Shown: piece by piece, positions 1 through 6,160 of the stretch | Layout of the letters: each line of letters begins with the position of its first letter | How positions within the stretch are numbered: position 1 is the stretch's first letter | Source: CAYNOZ01 sp964398955 | Lineage (GTDB): Archaea > Methanobacteriota_B > Thermococci > Thermococcales > CAYNOZ01 | Assembly: GCA_964398955.1 (NCBI GenBank) | Contig: CAYNOZ010000051.1 | Location: 1 to 11,216, forward strand | Direction of reading: 5' to 3' | DNA length: 11,216 nt | The notes under the pieces: model-generated | Database searches by the model: none | What the model saw: the letters and a program-made list of their open reading frames with translations, nothing else | Told to the model about the DNA's origin: nothing | Position numbers and translations under genes: made by a program

Positions 1-75
1 TATGAATATGGTTATTGCTGATATGATTAGTATTATGTATTCTGTGATGTTGTTTTTTTCTTGTTCTGTTAGCAT
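1..75 (-). CDS. Start of a probable membrane protein (partial, runs off left edge)
   Basis: An open frame of 25 codons begins at an ATG at 73-75 and reads out of the window with no stop. The first dozen residues are polar (it begins MLTEQEKNN). They are followed by a hydrophobic run rich in Ile and Leu (YIILIISAITIFI), which looks like a first transmembrane segment or a signal anchor. A clear SD sequence, GAGGA at 81-85, lies 5 nt before the ATG and overlaps the TGA stop (84-86) of the nucleotidyltransferase gene. The start is therefore well supported and the gene is probably the next member of the csl4 operon. Codons are A-rich and C-rich, like its neighbour. Too little is visible to name a family. 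Confidence 0.6.
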   Translation of the reverse strand, partial: MLTEQEKNNITEYIILIISAITIFI

Positions 76-83
76 GGTTTTCC

Positions 84-773
84 TCATTTTCTTTTTATTG
101 TTGGGTTTTGTTTTTTTAGTTTTTTTAGGGTTTTTTCGAAGTTTTGGTTTGGTTGAAGTTCTTTGTTGATGAATATTCCTGTTTTCCCTATTTTTTCTCT
201 TCTTTTTAGTACTCTTATTCTTTCTTTTATTATTTCTATGTCTATTTTTAGTTTTTTTGCTGTTTCTGGTTCTCTGTTTATTATTGTTTGTTCTTTGTGG
301 CCTTTTTCTGTTGGTTGTATTAGTTTTAGTTGTTTGTTTACTCCTGGTACTCTTTTTTCTTTGTTTTGTTTTAGGTCTTTGTATTTGATTTGTCCTCCGA
401 ATTTGTAGAAGTCCATTTCGTTTCCTTTTGGTTTGATTAGTGGGAATGTGATTTGGTGTTTTGGGTTTATTTGTATTTGTGCTTTTATTAGTGATCCGGG
501 TGTGGCTTGTACTATTTTTCGTTTTTGGTAGTTTATTTTTGTTTCTATTTGGAATGAGGGTATTTTGTTCGGTATTATTATGTCGATGTCGCTTTCTTGG
601 TTTACGTCTCCTCTTGCTATGCTTCCGTATATTCTTGGTGAGTGTTGTTTGATTTTTTCCATTGTTTTTATTGCTTTGTTTCTTAGGTCTTTGAGTTTTT
701 TCCAGGTTTTTTTGTTGTATTTTATTTTTTTTCTATTTGGTGTTTTCTGTATTTTTTTCTTCATTTTTATCAT
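84..773 (-). CDS. Archaeal Pol-beta-superfamily nucleotidyltransferase (conserved, uncharacterised)
   Basis: A predicted cytoplasmic nucleotidyltransferase of 229 residues. The Pol-beta signature is visible: G50-S51 is followed by SDIDI with metal-binding D62 and D64. A third acidic residue could be E119 or D121 in the segment NEMDFYKFGG. Further blocks that I recall as typical of a conserved archaeal family are RVPGVNK (141-147), PTEKGH (154-159) and a basic C-terminus with ERIRVLKRR. The substrate is unknown. The protein is exceptionally Lys-rich (50 of 229 by hand count) and rich in Gln, Asn and Ile, matching the A/C-rich coding strand. It overlaps the end of the RNase III-like gene by 41 bp from the ATG at 773, or 32 bp from the second ATG at 764. 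Neither start has a strong SD, so the start is uncertain by three codons. The family call is firm; the function is not. Confidence 0.85.
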   Translation of the reverse strand: MIKMKKKIQKTPNRKKIKYNKKTWKKLKDLRNKAIKTMEKIKQHSPRIYGSIARGDVNQESDIDIIIPNKIPSFQIETKINYQKRKIVQATPGSLIKAQIQINPKHQITFPLIKPKGNEMDFYKFGGQIKYKDLKQNKEKRVPGVNKQLKLIQPTEKGHKEQTIINREPETAKKLKIDIEIIKERIRVLKRREKIGKTGIFINKELQPNQNFEKTLKKLKKQNPTIKRK

Positions 774-1182
774 CGTTTTCGTAGAATTGGTTTAGGTTTG
801 TTTTTTTGTTTATGTGTTTTAGTAGTTCTGAGAATGCTTTTCCTACTGTTTTTTTGCCTTTTGTTCTGTGGTCTAGGTCTTTGTTGAGGTTTTTTGCTAT
901 TATTTTTGAGGCTTCTCTTATTGTGATGGTTTTGTTTTTCCATGAGTAGTAGATTATTGCTTCTACGAAGTCTCCTAGTAGGTGTCTGTCAGCTCTTCTT
1001 GGTGCTAGGTTTCTTAGTCCTGATTCTTTTAGTGCGATTGTGAGTGAGTGGTTTGTGACTTTTTCTCCTTGTGGTTTGTCTAGGTATTCGGTTCTTGCGA
1101 GAGAATAAATAAAGTTTACTAGGGGGTCCCCTAGTTTTGAGAGAGAGTTTATTTTAGTGATTTTTCTATCTCTTGTAGCCAT
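733..1182 (-). CDS. RNase III-like archaeal protein
   Basis: A 149-residue protein resembling the RNase III catalytic fold, with no double-stranded RNA-binding domain. Residues 16-29 (KLGDPLVNFIYSLA) resemble the RNase III signature LGDAVL, with D19 in the catalytic Asp position. Residues 69-81 (LGDFVEAIIYYSW) resemble the second catalytic block, with D71 and E74 as likely metal ligands. The Glu that normally precedes the signature (LEFLGD) is not present; the sequence there is SLSKLGD. The C-terminal 25 or so residues are Asn, Asp, Glu and Lys-rich and lie partly in the overlap with the downstream nucleotidyltransferase. The ATG at 1180-1182 lies inside the end of rpo11 (34 bp overlap) and is preceded by AAGGA with 7 nt spacing. 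A role in RNA processing is inferred from the fold and from the neighbouring csl4 and rpo11; whether it cleaves RNA is unknown. Confidence 0.75.
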   Translation of the reverse strand: MATRDRKITKINSLSKLGDPLVNFIYSLARTEYLDKPQGEKVTNHSLTIALKESGLRNLAPRRADRHLLGDFVEAIIYYSWKNKTITIREASKIIAKNLNKDLDHRTKGKKTVGKAFSELLKHINKKTNLNQFYENDDKNEEKNTENTK

Positions 1183-1475
1183 TCTTGATTCCTTTCACCG
1201 AGTTCTTTGAGTCCTTTTTTCACTTCTTCGATTGGGTCTCCTTCTTTCACTTCTATGAATAGTTTTGGATGTTCTTTGTTAAGTATTGGATGTTCTACTG
1301 TGCTTGCTACGTTTAGAACGTTTTTCTTATCTCTGAGTGTTTCGGCTAGTAGGTCTGTGAATGTTCTTTCTTCATTGTGGATGTAGAATTCGAGTTTGGT
1401 TCCTTCTTCTGTTTCTTCTTTTTTTATGATTTCTATTTCTTTTTCTTTTTCTTGTTCTTGTTCTTTTTCTGTCAT
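1149..1475 (-). CDS. rpo11: DNA-directed RNA polymerase subunit Rpo11 (RpoL)
   Basis: The small alpha-C-terminal-like subunit of archaeal RNA polymerase, which pairs with Rpo3 to form the assembly platform of the enzyme. The core matches the family: FTDLLAETLRDKKNV, then ASTVEHPILNKEHPKLFIEV and a C-terminal amphipathic helix (about residues 80-107). At 108 residues it is somewhat longer than the usual 90-100. The excess is an N-terminal run of Glu, Lys and Gln (MTEKEQEQEKEKE). The ATG at 1473-1475 overlaps the csl4 stop as ATGA, and a full SD (AAAGGAGG, 1483-1490) stands 7 nt upstream, so the long N-terminus is real unless a non-standard start is used. Coupled translation with csl4 is expected. 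Confidence 0.93.
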   Translation of the reverse strand: MTEKEQEQEKEKEIEIIKKEETEEGTKLEFYIHNEERTFTDLLAETLRDKKNVLNVASTVEHPILNKEHPKLFIEVKEGDPIEEVKKGLKELGERNQEWLQEIEKSLK

Positions 1476-2065
1476 CTGAGAGCCTCCTTTGATCTGTAGT
1501 ATTTTGAGATTTTTCTTTTTTCTGTGTGATTACATTCTGGACATTTTAATTTGTTGCCTTTTCTTTCTAGTCTGCTTCTGCATTTTATGCAGTATCCGGC
1601 TACGACTCCTAATGATTTTCCTTCTGTTGATAGGTCTACGTATTCTTTTGTTACATCTGTTACTCTGGCTCTTATTACATCTCCGATTCTGAATTGGTCC
1701 TGCATTGATTCTATGTAGTCGTTACTCACATTTGATATGTGTATGGTTCCGCTTGCCGAGGTTGGAAGGTCTCTATCCAGATCTCCTAGTTTTCTTACCA
1801 TATCTACGAAGCATATGCTATCTCTTACCCCATCTATTCTTCCAACTATTATATCGCCTTTTTTTAGCTTGGGAGGGGTTTTTATAGTTGATTTTACGCT
1901 TATTTCATGTTTATCTTCATCTCGGTTTACTTTGCCGGTTACGGCTGAGAGTAATGTGCCATTATCATTTACTACGTTTTCACCTGGAAAGTATTCTTCT
2001 ATTACTCCTAACTGATCTCCAGGTAGTGTTCTATTGTTTTTTTCTTTATTCTTGTTTTTGGTCAT
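1472..2065 (-). CDS. csl4: Exosome complex RNA-binding protein Csl4
   Basis: The RNA-binding cap subunit of the archaeal exosome, which helps recruit RNA and DnaG to the Rrp41-Rrp42 core for 3'-to-5' decay and tailing. The expected three parts are visible in 197 residues. An N-terminal domain starts at LPGDQLGVIEEY (14-25). An S1 RNA-binding domain follows at about 67-150 (GDIIVGRIDGV, then GTIHISNVS and FRIGDVIRARVTDV). A C-terminal zinc ribbon has C159, C162, C175 and C178 (CIKC and CPEC). The first dozen residues are Lys and Asn-rich. The ATG at 2063-2065 has an AAAGGAGG SD (2073-2080) with 7 nt spacing, the same arrangement as rpo11. A 60 bp gap separates it from the methyltransferase upstream, so it may start its own transcript. 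Confidence 0.95.
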   Translation of the reverse strand: MTKNKNKEKNNRTLPGDQLGVIEEYFPGENVVNDNGTLLSAVTGKVNRDEDKHEISVKSTIKTPPKLKKGDIIVGRIDGVRDSICFVDMVRKLGDLDRDLPTSASGTIHISNVSNDYIESMQDQFRIGDVIRARVTDVTKEYVDLSTEGKSLGVVAGYCIKCRSRLERKGNKLKCPECNHTEKRKISKYYRSKEALR

Positions 2066-2120
2066 ATTTTTTCCTCCTTTGAACTTATTTTCTTCTTTCT
2101 ATTTCTTTCCAATTTTAATT

Positions 2121-2135
2121 GTTTATTATTTATTT
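2121..2135 (-). promoter_or_regulatory. Possible TATA-like promoter element for csl4
   Basis: The minus strand reads AAATAAATAATAAAC here, overlapping the stop of the upstream methyltransferase gene. It would place transcription start near position 2100, giving csl4 a leader of roughly 35 nt containing its SD. The area is so A-rich that the match is weak. The main support is indirect: the 60 bp gap is the largest within the minus-strand run 84-7187, and the composition skew resets at the start of csl4. Confidence 0.25.
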
Positions 2136-2755
2136 TTATGTAAATGGTAAATATCTACTTTTATTTTTTTATTTGGAGACTTATGGAATGAATATATTCT
2201 GGGAATATTAAAGTCTATCTCTTCTCGGTAGTCTATCATCCATCCATGGTCTTCGGTGAATTTATGTATGAAGTTTCTTACTTCTTTTTTGGCTATGTGG
2301 ATGGTGTATATGTCTTCACAGATTTTAAATGCTTTTTTTAGAAATTCTCTGTCCGCGTTTTTGTTTGTTTTCTGTGCTCCGAATGGTGGGTTCTGTACTA
2401 CTGTATCTGTTTTCTTTATAGGTATTTCTGTTATGTTTCCTTGTTTAAATTCTATTATTTGTGATATGTTTTTGTCTGTGTTTTCTATGTTTTTTTCAGC
2501 TATTTTTATTGCTTCTTGGTCTATTTCTATTCCTGTTACTTTTTTTGCTCCTGCCAATGCTGCTGCTATTGTTAGTCTTCCGGTTCCACTTCCTAGGTCT
2601 ATTACTTCTTTTTGTTGTATGTTTTGATCGTTTGATGCTCTGTAGAATAGGTGTGCTGCTACGTTTCCTGGGGTTGGGTATTGTTCTAGTTCTGGTTTTG
2701 GGTTTTGGTATTCTTCTAGTTTTGATAGTAGAATTGCTAGTTCTTTTTTTCTCAA
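2126..2755 (-). CDS. METTL5-like RNA N6-adenine methyltransferase
   Basis: A SAM-dependent methyltransferase of 209 residues, closest in motif content to the METTL5 family. The human member makes m6A in 18S rRNA; the archaeal ones are predicted rRNA or tRNA adenine methylases. LEQYPTP (23-29) is the family's N-terminal substrate motif. DLGSGTGRL (53-61) is the SAM-binding motif I, with the acidic ribose-binding residue in GIEID (75-79). NPPFG (122-126) is the NPPF/Y catalytic motif of N6-adenine methylases. The C-terminal IPRIYSFHK (184-192) is also family-like. The start is a TTG at 2753-2755, supported by AAGGTG 5 nt upstream and by an N-terminus of the usual family length. It follows dph2 by 9 bp. 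Both genes act on the translation apparatus. Confidence 0.9.
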   Translation of the reverse strand: MRKKELAILLSKLEEYQNPKPELEQYPTPGNVAAHLFYRASNDQNIQQKEVIDLGSGTGRLTIAAALAGAKKVTGIEIDQEAIKIAEKNIENTDKNISQIIEFKQGNITEIPIKKTDTVVQNPPFGAQKTNKNADREFLKKAFKICEDIYTIHIAKKEVRNFIHKFTEDHGWMIDYREEIDFNIPRIYSFHKSPNKKIKVDIYHLHKNK

Positions 2756-2760
2756 TTTTA

Positions 2761-2766
2761 CACCTT
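2761..2766 (-). promoter_or_regulatory. SD sequence deciding the TTG start of the METTL5-like gene
   Basis: The minus strand reads AAGGTG, then 5 nt, then TTG. The site overlaps the TAA stop of dph2 (2765-2767). No ATG lies nearby in frame, and the TTG gives the N-terminal length expected of the family. Confidence 0.7.
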
Positions 2767-3805
2767 ATTCTACTGTTTTGAAGTTATTGTATTTCTGTGG
2801 ATTGAATTTTTCTTCTATTCCTTTTATTTCGTCCATTGATATTTCTTCTGATCCTAGTACGGCGTCTAGTTCTGCTGGGGTTATTATTGGTTTTTCATAT
2901 TTTCCTACGTCGTCTATTGGTATTCTGGGGCATGCTATTATTATGTAGGCTTCGAAGTTTCTGTAGTTCTGTAGGTGTTCTGGTGTTATGTGGTTCATGA
3001 AGATTGTTTCTACTTTTTTTCCTTTGTTCTTTAATTTTTTAGTTACTTTTTTTGCTTCTTTTAGTCTTAGTTGTCCTTTTTTTGTTGATATTATTACTGC
3101 GAAGTTTTCTGCGTCTTGGGCCATTGCTATTTGCCCCCATCTTTTCTTTATTAGTTCGTCTCTGTTTATTTCTTCTATTCTTCCTCCGAAAGGTTCTAGT
3201 GATAGTACTTTTTTTTCAGTTGACATTGCTAATCCTTTTGGGTGGAATGCTCCTCCTCCTATGAACAGGAATCCGTCTACTTTTTCAGATATTCTTGTTG
3301 CTGCGGTAAAGTTACATCCTAGGATCTGGCCTTTGTATGCGTTTCTTGAGTCTCCTTGTTCTATTTTCACTTCTATATTGTAGTTTTCTATTTTTTCCTT
3401 TATTTTAGGTAAGTCTTTTACGTGTTGAACTGTTGTTACTAATCCTATTTTATCTCCAAGTTCTTTTATTTTCTCTATATTATCTTCTATTAGTTTTTCA
3501 ATGTCTTCTATTTCAAGGAATACAGGTGCGAAGATTATTGGAATGTCTGAACTTATTGGCATTGGAGCATGTCCTAAGTGGATTAGAAGGTCTGATCCTA
3601 TTCTCTTCGCTTCTTCATCTGCTAAATCGCATGATCCGAAGGTTCTGGGATATATATAGGTTTCATAGCCGTTTTGTTTTAGGTATTGGGATAATTCTAT
3701 TTCTTGTTCTTTTAATCCGTCCGGTGATTGGAGTGCTACCTTTTTTACTTCATCATATTCCTGTATTTTTTCCAGTACTTTTTTATTCGGTATTTCTAGT
3801 TTCAT
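2765..3805 (-). CDS. dph2: Diphthamide biosynthesis enzyme Dph2 (3-amino-3-carboxypropyltransferase)
   Basis: A radical enzyme that transfers the 3-amino-3-carboxypropyl group of SAM to a histidine of translation elongation factor 2, the first step of diphthamide synthesis. The protein has 346 residues, the usual archaeal length. VALQSPDGL (23-31) is a family motif. The three cysteines that bind the noncanonical 4Fe-4S cluster are present, one per domain: C59 in FGSCDLAD, C164 in ILGCNFTA and C292 in ACPRIPIDD. GGGAFHPKGLAM (183-194) is also typical. The ATG at 3803-3805 is preceded by AGGGAT, a moderate SD. The gap to the CinA-like gene upstream is 10 bp, so the gene belongs to the long moaD operon. 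Archaeal Dph2 is active as a homodimer. Confidence 0.95.
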   Translation of the reverse strand: MKLEIPNKKVLEKIQEYDEVKKVALQSPDGLKEQEIELSQYLKQNGYETYIYPRTFGSCDLADEEAKRIGSDLLIHLGHAPMPISSDIPIIFAPVFLEIEDIEKLIEDNIEKIKELGDKIGLVTTVQHVKDLPKIKEKIENYNIEVKIEQGDSRNAYKGQILGCNFTAATRISEKVDGFLFIGGGAFHPKGLAMSTEKKVLSLEPFGGRIEEINRDELIKKRWGQIAMAQDAENFAVIISTKKGQLRLKEAKKVTKKLKNKGKKVETIFMNHITPEHLQNYRNFEAYIIIACPRIPIDDVGKYEKPIITPAELDAVLGSEEISMDEIKGIEEKFNPQKYNNFKTVE

Positions 3806-3815
3806 ATTATCCCTA

Positions 3816-4580
3816 CTAATTTTTTAGTTCATTTATTGATATTTTTGATGATTTTAGATTTTTTTCAGCTTTTTCTACTTTTTTTTGTTTTCCTGTTATC
3901 ACTACTTTTATTCCGTTTCCTATCCCTCTTGGTGATGAATGGATTTCTACGTCGTTCTGTTTCTCTAAGTTTTCTAGATATGGGGCGAATTCTGATTCAT
4001 CTTTTACATCGACAGAGTATGATTTTACGGTTATTTCTTTAATTATATTCATTTCTTTTAGTTTAGGTATTACTTCATGTTTGAACATTTCTTTCATTTC
4101 TTTTGGGACTCCGGGTAGTACGAACATGTTGTTTATTTTTGCGCCGGGTGCGGTTCCTACGTGGTTTCTTAGTGGTGTGGAGTTCTTAGGTAGGTATGCC
4201 ATTTTTTCTCTTTCTTCTGTCATTTCTTTTATATTTACTATTTCTTTTTCGTAGAGGTCTGCGTAATCGTTTTTTATCCAGTTATACGCTTCCTTGTTTT
4301 TCTTTAATTCTTTTTGAAGTCCTTCGGCTACTCCTTTCATTGTTTTATCGTCGTGTGTTGGTCCTAATCCTCCTGATATTATTGTTACTCCGTATTTTTG
4401 ATTGAATTCTTTTATTACTTCTGAAATATCTTCTACTGTGTCTCTTACTGTTGATCTTTTTCTTACTTTTATTCCTAGTTTCATTAATTGTTTTCCTATC
4501 CAAGCAGAGTTTTTGTCTACTGTGTCTCCGCTAAGTAATTCGTTTCCGATTGTGATTATTCCAGCCCAATTTTTAGACAT
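3816..4580 (-). CDS. CinA N-terminal domain protein (MoCF/COG1058 type, stand-alone)
   Basis: A 254-residue protein with the molybdopterin-binding (MoaB/Mog-like) fold found at the N-terminus of CinA. Key segments are IGNELLSGDTVDKNS (11-25), SGGLGPTHDD (69-78), APGAKI (144-149) and VLPGVPKEMKEMF (154-166). The C-terminal PncC-type nicotinamide-nucleotide amidase domain of full CinA is missing, as is usual in archaea. Bacterial COG1058 domains have been reported as ADP-ribose pyrophosphatases, so a pyridine-nucleotide repair role is possible. The fold is shared with molybdenum cofactor enzymes, and here the gene lies downstream of moaD, thiF and moaE, so a cofactor-related role is also possible. 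The ATG at 4578-4580 follows the M20 gene by 6 bp with only a weak SD. The family is firm and the role open. Confidence 0.9.
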   Translation of the reverse strand: MSKNWAGIITIGNELLSGDTVDKNSAWIGKQLMKLGIKVRKRSTVRDTVEDISEVIKEFNQKYGVTIISGGLGPTHDDKTMKGVAEGLQKELKKNKEAYNWIKNDYADLYEKEIVNIKEMTEEREKMAYLPKNSTPLRNHVGTAPGAKINNMFVLPGVPKEMKEMFKHEVIPKLKEMNIIKEITVKSYSVDVKDESEFAPYLENLEKQNDVEIHSSPRGIGNGIKVVITGKQKKVEKAEKNLKSSKISINELKN

Positions 4581-4586
4581 TCTTCT

Positions 4587-5723
4587 TCATCTCATCAATT
4601 CTTTTAGTATGGATTTGTATCCTTGGACTGCTATTTCTATTTCATTGGTTTCTGTGTGTTCGTTTGGTTGATGTGCTAGTTCTTCGTTTCCTGGTCCGAA
4701 TCCTATTGTAGGTATTTTTGCTTTCCCGGCTGTGTATACTCCGTCTGTGCTGAAGGTCCAGCTTCTTATTTCTGTGTCATCTACAAATTTTAATGCCTTT
4801 TTTACTGAGCTTATAAATTCATCATTCTTTGTTTTCCATGCTGGGAAGAAGTATTTGGCTTCTATTTTTTCTCCATTGTAGCTTTCAAGTTCTTCTGTTA
4901 CTATTTCTGATTTTCCTTCCACGTTCAATTCATTCATTACCTCATTGATTTTGTTGAGTAGGGTTTTTTCTGTTGTTTCCTGTATTATTCTGAAGTCTAG
5001 TACTGCTTTAGCTTTGTCCGGAACTACCGGTCCTGATCCTGGTTCGCATGAAATATGTACTAATGCCATTGTTTCTTTTCCTAGAAAATCATCTTGATCT
5101 AGTTCTAATTCTTTTAATTTGTTTATTACGTCTATTAATTCGTAGGCTGCGTTTTTTCCTAGTTCTGGCATGCTTGCATGGGATGATCTTCCTTCAGTAT
5201 TTACTTCGATTACGGCTCTTCCTCTATGCCCAATGCATATATCAAGGTTTGAAGGTTCTCCTATTATCACATAATCTGGTCTTACATGGTTTTCTATCAC
5301 ATTTTTTATTGCTGCTCCTTCGGCAGTTTCTTCATGAACTACTGTGGTCACGTATAGTGATCCGCCTAATTTTTTTATTTGTTCCTTCGCTTCAAATCCG
5401 GCGTATATCATTGAGGCTATGGATCCTTTCATATCGACTGATCCTCTACCATGTATTTTACCATCTTCTTCAATTCCGGAGAAAGGTTCGTAATCCCATT
5501 CGCTTGATCCTTCCCCTACTGTGTCCATATGCCCTTCAAACATTACTTCCGGTTTTCCATCACCAATCCTACCTACTATGTTCCCATACTCATCTTCAAA
5601 TACTTCATCGTACCCTAAATCCTTCATTTCATTCTTTATTAATCCTGCAACTTCATCTTCTTCTCCTGAAAGACTTTTAGCTTTAATAAGTTCTTTAAGA
5701 AAATCTTCAACATCTTCACTCAT
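4587..5723 (-). CDS. M20-family metallohydrolase, YgeY-like
   Basis: A dinuclear-zinc amidohydrolase or peptidase of the ArgE/DapE/ACY1 group, 378 residues. Metal and catalytic residues are complete: H65 and D67 in EGHMDTVG, D97 in GRGSVDMKG, E131-E132 in HEETAEG, E156 in GEPSN and H351 in AHQPNEHTE. Residues 171-280 or so hold the inserted dimerisation domain (SSHASMPELGKNAAY). Several stretches closely match my memory of E. coli YgeY: DDFLGKET (211-218), YFFPAWK (291-297) and SWTFSTDGVYTAGK (321-334). YgeY belongs to the so-called selenium metabolism-linked hydrolases; its substrate is unsettled. An ATG-initiated reading from 5768 is possible, but it would overlap moaE by 41 bp. The ATG at 5721-5723 has an AGGAGA SD at 7 nt and gives the expected N-terminus, so it is preferred. 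Confidence 0.9.
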   Translation of the reverse strand: MSEDVEDFLKELIKAKSLSGEEDEVAGLIKNEMKDLGYDEVFEDEYGNIVGRIGDGKPEVMFEGHMDTVGEGSSEWDYEPFSGIEEDGKIHGRGSVDMKGSIASMIYAGFEAKEQIKKLGGSLYVTTVVHEETAEGAAIKNVIENHVRPDYVIIGEPSNLDICIGHRGRAVIEVNTEGRSSHASMPELGKNAAYELIDVINKLKELELDQDDFLGKETMALVHISCEPGSGPVVPDKAKAVLDFRIIQETTEKTLLNKINEVMNELNVEGKSEIVTEELESYNGEKIEAKYFFPAWKTKNDEFISSVKKALKFVDDTEIRSWTFSTDGVYTAGKAKIPTIGFGPGNEELAHQPNEHTETNEIEIAVQGYKSILKELMR

Positions 5724-5727
5724 ATTA

Positions 5728-6159
5728 TTATCTCCTAAATTTATTATTTTCAACCCAATGATCATCATTTTCTGTGAATTCTTTCTTCCAAACAGGAACT
5801 CTTTCTTTTACTTCATCAATAACCCATTTGGCAGTATTAAAGGCTTCTTCTCTATGCTCACTACCAACTACTATAAGTACAGTATTCTCACCTAAGCTTA
5901 GTTCTCCTAACCTATGATGTATTAGAACTTCGTGAACGCCTTCAGTTCCCAAAGCTTCTTCCCTGATTCTACTCAACTCATCTTCAGCCATATCTCTGTA
6001 CGCTTTATAATCAAGTTTCTCCACTTTCATTCCTTTGGAAACAGATCTAACAGAACCAAGAAAGGTTACAATACCTCCAATTCTATCTGTACTACCTTTA
6101 ACCTTTTCAACAGATCCGTCTATATCAAAATCATTTTCTTGAAGAGATACTAAATCCAT
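5728..6159 (-). CDS. moaE: Molybdopterin synthase catalytic subunit MoaE
   Basis: The large subunit of molybdopterin synthase, which with thiocarboxylated MoaD converts cyclic pyranopterin monophosphate to molybdopterin. With 143 residues it has the normal length. FLGSVRSVSKG (33-43) carries the conserved Arg (R38). HHRLGEL (81-87) and SEHREEAF (100-107) are family blocks. VKERVPVWKKE (117-127) carries the two expected active-site lysines, K118 and K125, matching K119 and K126 of the E. coli enzyme. The start is placed at the ATG at 6157-6159. It follows the thiF stop by 1 nt and has GAGGG 5 nt upstream. A GTG six codons earlier would overlap thiF and has no SD. The cofactor may carry Mo or W. 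Unlike the distal genes, it is poor in Lys (11) and rich in Val (17). Confidence 0.95.
   Translation of the reverse strand: MDLVSLQENDFDIDGSVEKVKGSTDRIGGIVTFLGSVRSVSKGMKVEKLDYKAYRDMAEDELSRIREEALGTEGVHEVLIHHRLGELSLGENTVLIVVGSEHREEAFNTAKWVIDEVKERVPVWKKEFTENDDHWVENNKFRR
5731..5736 (-). promoter_or_regulatory. SD sequence fixing the start of the M20 hydrolase at 5723
   Basis: The minus strand reads AGGAGA, then 7 nt, then ATG. The site lies just inside the end of moaE, whose TAA is at 5728-5730. It argues against the ATG 45 bp further upstream. Confidence 0.75.
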
Positions 6160-6160
6160 C

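Noticed and set aside
84..773. The Lys-rich nucleotidyltransferase region as foreign DNA or a degraded gene
   Set aside because: The reading frame is intact with conserved motifs throughout, and its odd composition fits the smooth skew gradient of the operon.
3433..3819. Plus-strand open frame of 128 codons, hydrophobic
   Set aside because: A shadow of dph2; the apparent membrane character comes from reading A-rich codons backwards as Leu and Phe.
5048..5680. Plus-strand open frame of 210 codons
   Set aside because: A Leu-rich shadow opposite the M20 gene; the composition reflects antisense of acidic and Lys-rich codons, and the opposite frame has complete catalytic motifs.
5724..5768. Longer N-terminus for the M20 hydrolase (extra 15 codons)
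   Set aside because: It would overlap moaE by 41 bp; the ATG at 5723 has an SD at good spacing and gives the family N-terminus.
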